This document shows positions 21,902-33,925 of a stretch of DNA of 64,000 nucleotides, piece after piece. The stretch lies in assembly GCA_963930775.1 (NCBI GenBank), contig OZ005703.1, positions 7,564,001 through 7,628,000 of the forward strand, given 5' to 3'. The notes under the pieces were generated by a model, which saw only the letters and a program-made list of their open reading frames with translations, was not told the DNA's origin and searched no databases. Within the stretch, counting starts at the first letter, position 1. The number at the start of each line of letters is the position of its first letter. The translations under genes and the position numbers were made by a program. Source of the DNA: Cliona cf. orientalis. Taxonomy: Eukaryota > Porifera > Demospongiae > Clionaida > Clionaidae.

Positions 21902-24900
21902 ATGGCTAGCGACCCTCTGGATCAACTGCAATCCATATTCCCCACTATTGACGGCGATGTGATAGCGATTGTTTTCAGCGAGAGCGACAAAGATGGTGAG
22001 TAATATGGGTGTGGCGAGGTGCTGTTTAGTGGGCGCATCATGCAGTTGATATGTTTCCATACAATAAAGGCTTAATGATGTATTTATATTGAAACATACA
22101 CTTACTTACTAGTTCTCTCATATTACTGAAAGTTATGTTTTAATGTTTGTTCTTGGAAATTCCAAGAATATCCTTTTGATTAAATCATAATTTCAAAATA
22201 TTTGTGCACACATGCACATTGTAGTCTCTTCCACAGTTGAGAAGTTGCTTCAACTTGTGCCCACTAATGAAAGTGATAAAGAGTTTCCAAGTCTTCAATC
22301 AACAGTTCAAAGATCACAACCACGTGGGCACTCCTTGTATCAAGCAATATCGCCGCCAAGTCACCAGCCAGATAGATCGTCTAGTGGGCCGGCAGCGACT
22401 GGTAACTCGACTTTGACAGGTCAGCGAGGAAATAGAAGACTTCAGGGACCCACACATATCCCCCCGGCAGTCGATAGAAACCAGCAACTGAAGAATTTAA
22501 CGGGAAATGAATTTGGAGGGGGATTACGTGTGGCCCCTCAACAAAGAGTCCAGCAAAATCCTTATCAGCAAAGCCACCAGTCGAAGGCTTATGGACAGAC
22601 TAATTTAGGCAAGGGGACGGCCCCTGGTAATCAAAGGAGAGCAGGTGGCGGAACTAACACGGCAGGTGGACACGGCAACAATGTACCACTACACGGACAT
22701 GGACAGCAAAAGCCTCCACAGGTGCAGGGAGGGTTCTACCAGTTGGGAGGAACTGCTGTCAATTCTATGCCCACTCTAAGTGCCGCACTGGAACCTAATT
22801 CGTACTTTTATCACCAGGCGCTACAGCCACCGCAACAGCGTGGTGCTACTACTAGTAACATGCAGCAACAAGCGCTACAACATCAGTATCAACTCCAGCC
22901 TCAGTCCCATTCTCATTCCAAGTTCCAACCTCAGTCCCATTCCCAGGTTCAAGCTCAGGCTCAATATCGAGCACAACAACAACAACAACAGGCTCAGAGA
23001 ATGGGAACTGGAAATGGAATGTATGGATATTCTGGATTGAGACCAAACGACCCGTTGCTTGCAAGTTGGATGAACTCTTCTTCTAGACGGAGTGACTTTT
23101 CTAATAGTACGAACGCAAAAAATGGCCAGTTTTATCCAACACTACAGCAGCCAGGTCAACATCAAAATTGGCCAAACGTCATGGATGGTGGTGGAAAGAC
23201 TGCTAACTTGCAGCAGTACCACCAACAACAGCAACAAAATCCAAACCCCCTTCCTTACGGGGGGTCTGGGGGGTACCCACTTCAGGCTCCTGTAAGTAAT
23301 AGCCTGCTGGGGAGTCAGAGTGACCAAAGTCGCAAATCTGATTGGTCAATGTACTCGGTGGCTGGTAGCAGTTCGAGTGGCGGCGGTGGTGATGAGAGAG
23401 GGAATATGGACGCAATATCTGCGCTATTGCTGCAGCCAGAGAGAGCAATGACATCATCGTCGTCGTCGTCGATATCGTCGAGCGATTTTGGTCGATACGG
23501 ACATATTCAAAGTGAACCGTCGCTGTCAAAACTGCAGACCACTAACGTTCATCACCGTGGACACAACAGTGGGGGGGCTGCCCCTGGTAATAAAGTGGAC
23601 CCACATGGCAGAAAGACTGGAGTGAATAGTGGTAGCAGTGGTGCGGCTACTCAGAGTGGTAAGGGGTCGGGAGGTTCAGAGGTCAAAGGTGACGGCGGCT
23701 CGAAGAAGCTGATCATTCTGCGAGGACTACCTGGAAGTGGAAAGACGACTCTAGCAAGGTCCGTATACATGTATATTATATGAAATGCACTCAATTAGAC
23801 GTACATGTACAAGTACCCACAGTATTAGGCCAAAGGGTAAAATTATGTAAATACGTGGAATTTGGCACTACAAAAATATATCCTCGTTTTGCTTGCCTAG
23901 ATAGTGCATGTGTATCAAAAATTACCTTTATGGCAATAATATTTCATCATGAAGAGAGAGAAAGCAACAGGTACAAGATATAGTACATACAGTGATACTG
24001 TCTGTGCATGTCATCAATAATATTATTTTGAAACGAGTGTACGCATAATATTTTCAGACAACAATCGTTAGCACAGCCGTACTTACCTGGCCCTCTCCTA
24101 TTAGCACATTGATCACGTCTGTGTCGGAAGCCTTTGTCAAGAAGCCATGCAGCCAATCAATCGATTGATCAGCCACTCTGCCCTTGTCTTAGAGCATGCA
24201 TGTGTACTTGTAGGTGTTCCTGGGCTTACCATACCCCTGGCCCCTCTGTCAAACAGGAACTGCTGTGGTTAGTGGGTCAGAGTAGTCACATGCCCCAGCC
24301 CCCTCCACCTCCACCCGCCCACCCCCTTCTGCATTTCAGATGACCAATCATGCATGTTTAGTTAGCCAAAGGGACTCCCGATTATCATGATTAAAAGTTT
24401 TGCATTTATGTACCTCCCATTCCTAGAAATGTATAAAGTACATTATGTAGTGCAAGTGGTGTACTTGTGTATGTACATGTGGAAGTATATAGCATGTAAA
24501 ATAAAATTAATTATAGTCATGTGTTTCCTGTTTCCTTATGTGTACATGATCGAGATATGTACATGTATATACCTTGTGTGGATCTATTATGTATGATAAT
24601 AATATTTTTATTTGTCTAACTCTGCAGGAGTCGGGTTGGTTCTAGTGGTGTAATATGCTGTACAGATGACTTCTTTATGAACAACGGAGAGTAAGTACAT
24701 GTATGATTGTATAATGGGGGTACAAGTACTAGTATACATGTACATAACATTATGTATCCTTGTACAAACATTGTACACGTACACGTACGTAGGTATGTGT
24801 TTGATCCCTCCCTGCTGGAAGAGAATCATGAGAAAAATAAGCGCAAAGGTCAGTAGGATCACTAGTTGTGTTTGAGCCGTAGTCTCAATTCTCTCTCTCT

Positions 24901-24935
24901 GTCTCCCTCTCTCTCACCCCTCCCCCCTCTCTCTG

Positions 24936-24979
<44 letters not shown>

Positions 24980-27900
24980 TCCCCTCTCCCCTCTCCCTCT
25001 CTCCCCCCCCCTTCCCCTCAGCTCGTGATGCTATGAAGAGTGGTTGTAGTCCTGTAATCATTGACAACACTAATACCAATGCCTGGGAGATGAAGCCTTA
25101 TGTACTACTGGTGAGTCAGCTACAAATTAGGCATGAACAGTGTACAATTAGAATGTTATGGCTGGCACTGAGCTAAGCTGTGATGTGTTCCACGTGATAT
25201 GAGCCACACTCACTCACTCTAGCTTAGTGATTCGTGTGGAATCATGATGTGAAAAAATGACTGAGCTTGCTCATGCTCTGTGTGTGCATGTGCATGACTA
25301 GATAAATTGATGACCATTACCAGATGTGACGATCATTACCCAATGCACTGCTTCCCATGCAGGCAATGGAGCATGGCTATGCTGTTGAGATTCTGGAACC
25401 GGACACTCCTTGGAGGTTCAAAACTGCTGAGTTGACAAGGTAGAATTTTCACACATGTACCATCATCGGAGTAAATATACCGTATAGCCAGAAATATTGG
25501 AAATTTTGACAGATTTTTAATTTGGCAGTTATAATATAGACCGCCAAACCGCCAAATTTTCCAGCTATATGGTAACAATTATTATTGTGTAAATCTTTTG
25601 AGATCCTCTTGTGTTTAATTTTCAGGCGCAACAGTCATGGTGTCCCTCGCCAGTCCCTGGAGAAGATGCTTGAGCGCTATGACCATCGCGTCACGCTGGA
25701 GTCCATCATCGTAAGCCAGCCTCCGGAGAGAAAGCCAAAGCCAACTGACTCAGAGCCTTCGAGGGCCTCAAGTGGTGGCAATGGAGGTCAAAGTGCAAAC
25801 ACTAGTGGGCAGTACAGAGAAAGAGGACGGACTACTAAAATGTCGCCAACCACACCTAGACACCAGCACGGGGGCGGGGCTTATGAGACTGACCACACCC
25901 ATCACTCTAAACAGCAGAATCGCTCGAGCCAACTGTCTCCACGTCCCGGGCGGAGAGATCAAAGGTCAAACGACAGCAGTGGTGGTGGTGGGCGTGTATC
26001 TCCCCGTCCTACCAACCAGAGAGGTCAGAGGTCATCAAAGGACAATAGTGGAAGAAACGGAAATGAGCAGTATCATCCCCAAAATCATCATTTTGGAACT
26101 TCAAGTGCGAGCGAGAGCAGTGCTGGTCACGTGTCTGTGATTGGTGAGGGACGGCCGAGCAGTAGTGATACTAGGAAGAAGACCACACCCACAAGTTCAA
26201 ACCAGCACCAGCATCAAAGCACTCAACAAAGTCAGGCCGTGTCAATGGCATCAGTGTACTCGAACAAATCTCAAAATGATCAATTTTCTCGAGCAAAGGG
26301 TAGGAGAACGACTGCCCAGCAGCAGCAACAGGCAGGGAGCAAAAGTACACTAGGTACAACGACAGCAGCGTCGAACAAAAAACGATCCATGTCCCCCTCC
26401 CCAAGGGGGCCGGGGGCATCGTCTTCTAGTAAGCAAAATTCACAGATCGTGGGGGGAAGGGAAAACGGTCATCGTCGTCGAGAGTACGGTGACAGAGCCG
26501 TGGGAAATGGCCACGTGGGACAGAAGCGTAGCGGAGGTCGGGAAAGCGCAGGCGAGGGGAAGAAAAGTAGGAGAGGGACAGAGGAAGACATGGATGATGA
26601 GTTCTTGTGGGATTCTTCGGAAGAGACAGAGATTTTGGACACCGATGAGGGAGTAGGAGGTGGAGGGGGAGAGGGTGACTTGAGGAATGGACCTATCTTT
26701 ATGACCGATGAGCCTCCAAAGAATGCTTCTTTCAGACCCGTTCCACAAGTTGGTAAAGCTATGATGAACGGCATTACTGTTAGTGGTGGCATTGGTATTA
26801 ACGTGAAAGAAGGAAAGAGAGTACCAATATTTGATGTATGGAAGGATTCAGATGATGAAGATATTGATGATAGTAATGAAGGTGAGGCGGAAAGTCCAAT
26901 TCCCATTCCAGTGGTTCGAGAAGGTCAAGGTGGGCAGCAGCAACACGCTCTGCAAAGGACAGTAGAAGTTGCAAATGTCAGTGATAAGACGAACGTTGAT
27001 GTGTTTGAGCCTCCATCTGTGGATGTGATCCAGGCCCCGCCCTCTCACCCGTGGGAAAGGACGCAGAGTGCTCGTGATCTTCAAGAGGTCAACGATCACT
27101 TCACGTCGCTGATAAGAAGAGTTCAAAGTGCAAATCCAACGCAACCTCTGAGCACACTGTCCGAATCGGACGGCAGTCAATCTGTTATCAATAGCTCGGA
27201 CGAAACTTTTAACGTTTTTACGATGAGTTCAGTTTGGGGCAGTCAGAGTGGACTGTTGGGTAGCAAGATACAACTCTATTTTGGTGAAGATGCAGATTCT
27301 AAGTTACGCGTAGACCGTATCGATTCTTTGATCAAGAGTTATTCAAGTCTACGGTGTAGTGACTCGAGCGAGAGCCAGCTTGAAAAGCAGAAGAAAGCGC
27401 AATCGTTTTATTCCATGCTGGACGCACTCGCTGAAGAATTACCAGCAACAACTGATAAGGTGCAAAGTAAAGAAATTGACGATGGTATAGATGAACATAA
27501 AATTAGAGGGGTCGACTCGTTAGGAGAAGAGAAAGTAAGAAGAGTGAGAAGTAAATTATTGGACGAAGCAGTTCAAGGTACACAGAGTTCATTGACTATT
27601 CAAGAAGCAATCGAAGACGAAGCTAAGTGCCCATTAAGAAATAAGTTAATCAAAGAACTTTTGACAGAAAATATTTCTGTGAGAGGCAAGAATAAGCGTA
27701 CTCTGGAAAGTGTGATTGAGAGTGCTAGCGATGTGCTTGAGACTAACGTGGACATTGAAACACTTCTACCAGAGCATACTTTGGAGTCTGATCTCAGTAG
27801 AACTAGCTTACCTCCTCCTGTAAAGACTGATGCTTCAGTTGCTGATGTTAATGACACACCTTTAAAGGGTGCCATGGTATCATTTGTGGCGGATTCTAGT

Positions 27901-30900
27901 TTTGAAGAGGGCTGCAGTATAGAGGCTTTTACGGATAAAGTTTTCGTCGAGGAAAAACCCAACCCACAGCAGAATTTTCAAGCAGCTTTTCAAATAATTG
28001 CTCAGAAGGCAATCTTAGAGCAGCGCCCCTCATCGTTTGCCAAGATTGACAAAGAGAGAGAGAAAGAGAGCTTTGAAGAAAGCACTGAATCTACTTTTGA
28101 AGATCCTGCTATCGTATCTAAAGTGTGTTTGGCTGGAGAATCGGCCACAAACCTGAAGAAATTACCCACGAGTGAAGGCAATCAATCTGCACTGCTGGAG
28201 AAAGAGGAAAATAAATCTCTCCCTGTACCTTCTCCGGAACAACTCGAGCCTCTTGATGTATTCCCCTCCGCATTCGACGAGGGACTGGCTACAAGTTTCC
28301 CACCGTCATCTGCTGCAGCTGCTCCGCTGACCGAAACTGCTGACAAGTCACAGTCGACGACAAACTCTCGGGAAGAGAGTAGTGAGCCAATCAGTTCACC
28401 GCTGCAGTCACAGACACCCGTCAACGAACCTACGGAGCCAGGAATCAGTGATGCTAACAATGTTGACAACAGTGGTGGTGGTGACAATGATGGGTGTGGT
28501 CAGGAGGACGAAGTGACCTTTGAACCCTTGTCTGCCGAAACTGACAAGCCCGCTGACGAAGGGATATCTGCCGCAGACTCCGCCCTCACTCTCACCACCA
28601 CCTCTGAGCCGAGCCTAGAAGGCTACTACCTCGACTGGAGCGCCCCGAGCGTGGACAATCTCACCACCAGCTCAAACTGGGAGAGTGATCTACTCTTTCT
28701 CATCGAGTGCTTCCCCGATTTGGAGCCAAACTATCTCTCGACTCTTCTCAAGATGTGCAAGGGGAGCCTGGAGGCAGCCATCTCCACAATCCTGGTGTCC
28801 CACAGCCAGCCACCAGAGGAACAGAGCTTCATGTACTTGGAGTCACAGTTCAGCACGGACACGACAGATGATGCCAGCTCAACAATCAGCTCTGCTAGTT
28901 ATACTTCACAGTCGCACGGATTTGGCGGGCAGCAATTAGACTCCTCCCCTGAACAGCGGACTACCTCCGCTGCTTCACAGTATAATAAAGTTGATCCGGT
29001 GCCTGGTGATCGGCAAAAACCAATTTTTTCAATAGGTGATGAAAACGATGAGAAAAGTGATGTCATTCGTGAGCCTCAGCTGGTGCCGTTTTTTGAGGAG
29101 CCCGAGTGTGCAAATGATGAGGAGATTGCTCGAACGCTCCAAGAAGAGTTAGACCACGAAGCTTCTTCGAGCGACCAGCAGCAGCAGTCGAATCAAGAAG
29201 CCACCACCAGTGCGGCTGGGAGTGCTCCATCGGTCGGTGATCGTATCGCAGAGACAGCTGTCGAGAAGAGAGATCGAAGTTCATCCCACGGGAGCGAGGA
29301 CACACATGAACCACATCCTTCCGCTGGCGATGAAAATCTTGAGCTGAGACTGTCCGCCTCTCTTGCGAGACAACTCCAGGACATGTTTGGACCTGTCACA
29401 GACAAACTTCCCTTTGCAGGTAAACTTTGGAACCACCTAAAATAATTTTGCAATTTTATTGATCATTAATTTTTTTTGGTGTGGTTGTAATTACACTTTT
29501 AGTTGAGATTGGTGATGATGATCTGGTTGTGCTGCTGTCTGAGAGAGCTGCTCACGAAATCTACAAAAAATGGCTCGACACTCTTCATGTAAGTTATCAG
29601 TGTCCTGGCTACACATGCATGTGCATGTACATGTACGTGTATCAATAAAAATTATTTTCTCCCAGGCTAAGAGGATTGGCTACAGAGTGCAAAGTGAAAT
29701 TGATATGACAAGAGGTACATGCATCCTGTGTTACTAAATCACCAATTTTTACTATCTTTTTTGCCCCCCCCCCCCCCCCCCCCAAAAAAAAAAAAGATGA
29801 GGCACTAGCTCGCCGTCTCCAAAAAGAGGAGGACAGCAAGGCCGGGAGGCATCACCAAAAGAAGCACCACAAGTTCCGTCACCTCACAGAGCCCAGCTCC
29901 CTGGCTGTCATGGCAACCGAGAAGTATCGAGCACACCACAACTCCTCGCCCCCTCAGTTGAAGGGGACATTGAGCAGTTCCCCCCAGACTGGAGGGGGAT
30001 TGACGGATATCATGGGAGAGCAGATGGCCCAGCAAGTACAGGAAGCTGAAGTGGTAAGAAATGCATGTCTGAAATTTGTGATTTTCTATGATGCCACATT
30101 TCTGATATAACCTATGCTTTAGTTACCATTAATTGTATGCGTTGTTTATGATGTGCACAGGCTCAAGTTGTGAAGGAGAAATCAGCCCCAAATCTCTCTC
30201 TAAAGCTACAGCTGAAGAATCTTTACTCTCAGTTTCCAAGTTTGGAGCAGCCACTGGTCAACCAGACACTCGTCAAAAACAAGTAAGACTTATACGTACA
30301 TGTACATGGATAGTCAATGCAATCATGAGCAGTACAAGCAAATTATTGCCAAGTTCAGTTGTAAAAGTTCCCAAACTTATTTTATTCATTTCTTGTTTCA
30401 GATTTGACGTCTCTTCAACGGTAGCCGAACTAGAGCAGATCCTGCTCCTCCCACCCCCTCCCCCCTCCTTGCAGAGAGAGAGCATTGATGGGTGTGGCTT
30501 CAGCAAAGCTGCTAAGTCACCAGCCACTAAAAGCACAAGGAGTGGAGTCCGTGGCAGCGGTGGGACTCCAGCTAAGAGGAAGCTCTTCAAGAATGAAGGA
30601 AAGGAACAAAAACATGGTGGGAAAGGTATATTATTATTATGTACATGTAAGTGTATGCAAAATTATCACATGCAGTGGAGACTCAATTTTTTATTGCATA
30701 TTTCTGTTTTATGTACGTGTATAGATTATCCTCTTGTTTACTTGTAACTATAAGTTACTATTTCTGATATTTCTAGAACTAGTTAAGTTGATTTTCGAGT
30801 AGTTTAACCAAGTTGAACACATGTGCACAGGTCTACCAGCTGTCAATCAAGCCTTTGATGAAGATCAACAGCTACTCTACCTGGAGCTAAGAGCAGAGGC

Positions 30901-31784
30901 TGCCCTCCACGCCAAACTGAGAGCAGAAAGCTTCATGAAGGCAGCTCACGCACGAAGCAAGAAACAATATGAGGTCGCCCAGTACTATGCCCAGCAGGTC
31001 AGTGGGTGTGGTCATACAACGATGTGGGTGTGGTTTGAGGATTATTGTATGGTACTAATTACAGGGTCACCTTCACACGGAGAAGATGAAGGAAGCAAAT
31101 CAAAGAGCTGCTGAGGCTACACTCAAATGGTGAGTCAATATACTATTGATTCACCGAAGCCAAAATCCTGTACTCTTTGTACATGACATTGTGATATAAT
31201 ATACTACATTACCGTACAATACAACTACAATACATATACCTACATTACTCTATAGCACCCTACAATACTGTTATAGTAATGCTCCCCCCCCCCTTACCGA
31301 CACAATTTTTTTGTAGTAATTTCACATCCTCTGATCAGCTGGATTTGCATGGACTTCACGTCAATGAAGCAATCACTGCTTTGGAAGAAAAGCTCGGCTC
31401 ATGCAAAGGTCAGCTCTGACTACATAATATACATGTAATAATATAATGTAGCTACGGCAGCGCTTTACTAATTTTCTTTAAGTGTATAGTATATATTATT
31501 ATTATAATTTCCACTTTAAGACCAATTATTTTTTTATCGGTGCAGGATCCAAGCTTCGAGTGGTAACTGGTCAGGGTATCCACAGCAAGGGGGGCAAGGG
31601 GGCCAGGATAAGACCAGCAGTTATAAACTACCTCCAGGACAAAAAATACAAAATCATGTGAGTTTTACTTGTACACTGCATGATATTGTATATACTCGTG
31701 CAGTGGTTTTAGCGAAGGTCAAAATTAATTTTGTATAGATTCGATGAGAAGAACCCTGGAGTTCTCAATGTGAAACTTGAATGA
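21902..31784 (+). CDS. N4BP2: NEDD4-binding protein 2: CUE, P-loop kinase-like and C-terminal Smr protein
   Basis: 17 exons: 21902-21995, 22237-23758, 24628-24690, 24793-24848, 25022-25110, 25363-25439, 25626-29419, 29503-29588, 29666-29714, 29797-30053, 30161-30282, 30402-30625, 30831-30997, 31065-31129, 31317-31408, 31546-31657, 31739-31784; 6915 nt = 2304 aa, longer than vertebrate N4BP2. Residues 4-45 resemble a CUE ubiquitin-binding domain ([15 protein letters not shown]). After a Gln-rich low-complexity stretch, [12 protein letters not shown] at about 527-538 is the P-loop of the PNK-like ATPase, which runs through CTDDFF and IIDNTNT to about 665. The 3.8-kb exon 7 is mostly disordered; residues 1656-1692 resemble a second CUE ([20 protein letters not shown]). 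About 2145-2221 is the DUF1771 helix and 2222-2304 the Smr domain (LDLHGLHV, then VVTGQGIHS), a putative nuclease and RNA-quality-control module. Exon 2 may alternatively start 12 nt earlier. Confidence 0.95.
24895..25012 (+). repeat. (CT)n microsatellite in N4BP2 intron 4
   Basis: A 115-bp CT/CCT-rich tract running almost to the acceptor at 25021; it doubles as an extreme polypyrimidine tract. Confidence 0.85.
25478..25575. mobile_element. Short MITE (about 97 bp) in N4BP2 intron 6
   Basis: Left end TACCGTATAGCCAGAAA and right end the mirror TTTTCCAGCTATATGGTA form 17-20-bp imperfect TIRs, with TA at both borders. The interior has a second palindromic pair around GGCGGTTTGGCGG. Confidence 0.6.
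29764..29796 (+). repeat. C20-A12 tract forming the N4BP2 exon 10 acceptor
   Basis: Twenty C followed by twelve A and then G, so the AG acceptor is the end of the A run. The 19-nt region normally filled by T/C next to AG is half poly-A. The reading frame across the junction (D-E-A-L-A-R-R-L) is nevertheless clear. Confidence 0.8.
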
Positions 31785-32119
31785 CTGTACTCAGTCAGAA
31801 GTAAAATACACTTGGTACAAGATTAATGATATAGCTACCTCTTTTAAAGAGATTATGACCACTTATTTTGCACATTTTTTTGTGTTTTTGAGTTTGTATT
31901 AATTTTTGAATGACACAAATTTAAAACGGTGGGAGCAAAATTTAATAATAATATTATTATGACAGCATGACTATATAAGTCAGTAAGAATAAGCTATCAT
32001 CAGCGTGCTGTGTGGCTAGCTAATACTGTATAATTATGTATGAGAATCAAGAGTCAGACTACAAAAATTAATGTCATTACTGCTATATAGTGTTAGTTGC
32101 ATGTCCTAATAATAAATAA
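31785..32119. other. Convergent spacer between N4BP2 and gene E
   Basis: AT-rich 335 bp between two stop codons on opposite strands. It holds an AATAATATTATTATG palindrome at 31944-31958 and must contain both 3' ends. I see no further exon. Confidence 0.5.
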
Positions 32120-33371
32120 CTAGTTCTTGTACTTATTGTCCTTCTTGTTGTATGCATCTGCTACTTCATAAAGGTTATTGTCTGGTAGAGAATCTTTACG
32201 CTTGACATTCCTATCAATGTAATATTATACATGATTGTATTATAATTATAGACTATTAATACTATTACCATGGATATCGATATTATACTCACCTCATAAT
32301 GAGGCCAATTATGGCAGTAGTTGATGCCAAAATCGCAATGAGTATAACCACACAGAGAGCAATAATGCTATAAAACAGCTGCTCATAATCATGAGCTCCA
32401 GTTTCTGATGGTGAAGTGACGCCTACCAGAGAGAGAGTGTCCCTGCCAATTGTTTTCACAGAGATTTTAGTGTATGCTTCCAATCTCGGGTTTCCTCCAA
32501 GTCGACATGTGTACATCCCAATATGAAATATTTTCAATGGAGTGAAGAAAAGTGTGCTGGTGTAAGTAGTGCCATTATTCATTATAGAAGAGACCGCTAC
32601 ACCAGAAGGAAGTGAGGCAGTAGCATTCGGACCGAAGAACCACTCAAAAGTTGGAGGTGGAGCAGCCAACTCTTCAATGTCACTGAAAATATCAACTGAG
32701 CATACTAGGCTGAAGATCTGATCAAAGTTGGTATAAATTATTAAGGGAGTGACTGTCATGACACCTATATCCACTACAGAACAGAATTATACAGCATTAC
32801 ATAATCATGCATAATAATTATTGTGCGAAAATAATAGGCATGCAGCAATTAACTTACAGATGTTCACGTAGACTGTCTGATTGACATCATTTGCATCTGG
32901 TATTTTGCAGTAAAACTGCCCTCTCTCTGGTGGACCAACATATACTTGTAATCCTGGGATATCACCTGTCATCAACCTCACACTGCTTCTACTTCTAAAT
33001 CTGGTAAAGAATTGTGAAATGTTTCTGCTTTTATAGTCAGTATAGCTTTCCACAATGGTTCCATTTGGATAAAACCAATCTCCCAGCATGTTATCACGGC
33101 AGCACTTGGCCTTATTTGTGTGGCAGATAAGAGCCAAATCATTCTGAATCATGTCGTAAAAACTCATATAGCTATTGTTCACTATAATTGTAGTTCCACT
33201 AATGGACAAATAAACACCTGTGGAGCATGTATAGTATGGTGAAAGACAATAATATTCTGACTCTTTCTTGAGTTATACCAGCTGACCTTGCTGTTGGTGA
33301 GTCTGTCCATTGATATTGCAAATCACCAAAAGTGGCAGCCAAAACACCAAAACAGACACAGTGTTTAGCAT
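32120..33371 (-). CDS. Gene E: short receptor, head module + one Ig + TM
   Basis: Exons 33371-33287, 33217-32858, 32773-32293, 32210-32120; 1017 nt = 338 aa. Signal peptide MLNTVSVLVFWLPLLVI; residues 29-148 are the head module (CHTNKAKCC, WFYPNGT, FYCKIPDAND, YVNI); one Ig domain about 149-265 (LVCSVD, FEWFFG, YTCRLG); TM about 283-306 (IIALCVVILIAILA). The 30-residue cytoplasmic tail has the motif NLYEVADAY. This is the simplest member of the cluster and shows the minimal unit: head, Ig, TM, tyrosine tail. A recognition receptor is likely; ligand unknown. Confidence 0.88.
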
Positions 33372-33925
33372 GGTGCACAAATTCGGATAAACAAGATTTT
33401 CAGAAATCAAAATTTTTATCTCCAATGCAAAAAAATGCTACTGGAGATTGAAATTTATAGCGTAATGTTACTCATGTAAATATGCATGTACAGGAAGCTA
33501 CAGATACTTAGTCTACTGATAGAGCATAATAATATTATTTCACTGCCATGAGAAGCCAAGGAGGCCTGTATATAGAGCCCATCCCCCCCCCCCCCCCCCC
33601 CCCCCCACTAGACCAAAACTATTAAGATTTGCTTAACTAAAACATGAGCTTTCCTACACATTAATTTTATCAGAGGAATTTTTGTAAATAAATGAAATGT
33701 GTAGAAAGTTTTGCCCTATATATAGTAGTACACATTTCCTACATGTATGAATCCATAATAATATTATTAGGGTTACATCCCTTATTGCTTATTGTCTGGC
33801 ATGAATGCTGACCCTAAGTGTTTATAATGGTAGACATGATCAAGAATGCATGACTAGCACTATTACAATTAGCAAAAGCTAGTTCATCTGAGTTGTTCAT
33901 ACACTTGCTGCTGAGTGGTTGTCTG
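33372..33925. other. Spacer between genes E and F with C24 run
   Basis: 554 bp. It contains the upstream region of gene E, a 24-base C homopolymer (33583-33606) and AATAATATTATT palindromes, then the 3' region of gene F. No NRF1-like palindrome upstream of gene E, unlike F, G and H. Confidence 0.6.
33583..33606 (+). repeat. C24 homopolymer
   Basis: Uninterrupted run of 24 C in the E-F spacer, one of five C/G runs of 16 or more in the window (also 3648-3670, 18511-18529, 29764-29783, 61342-61357). Confidence 0.9.

Noticed and set aside
22201..22236. Upstream ATG at 22212 as the N4BP2 start
   Set aside because: It lies in intron 1; exon 1 at 21902 encodes the CUE-like N-terminus and splices in phase 1 to 22237.
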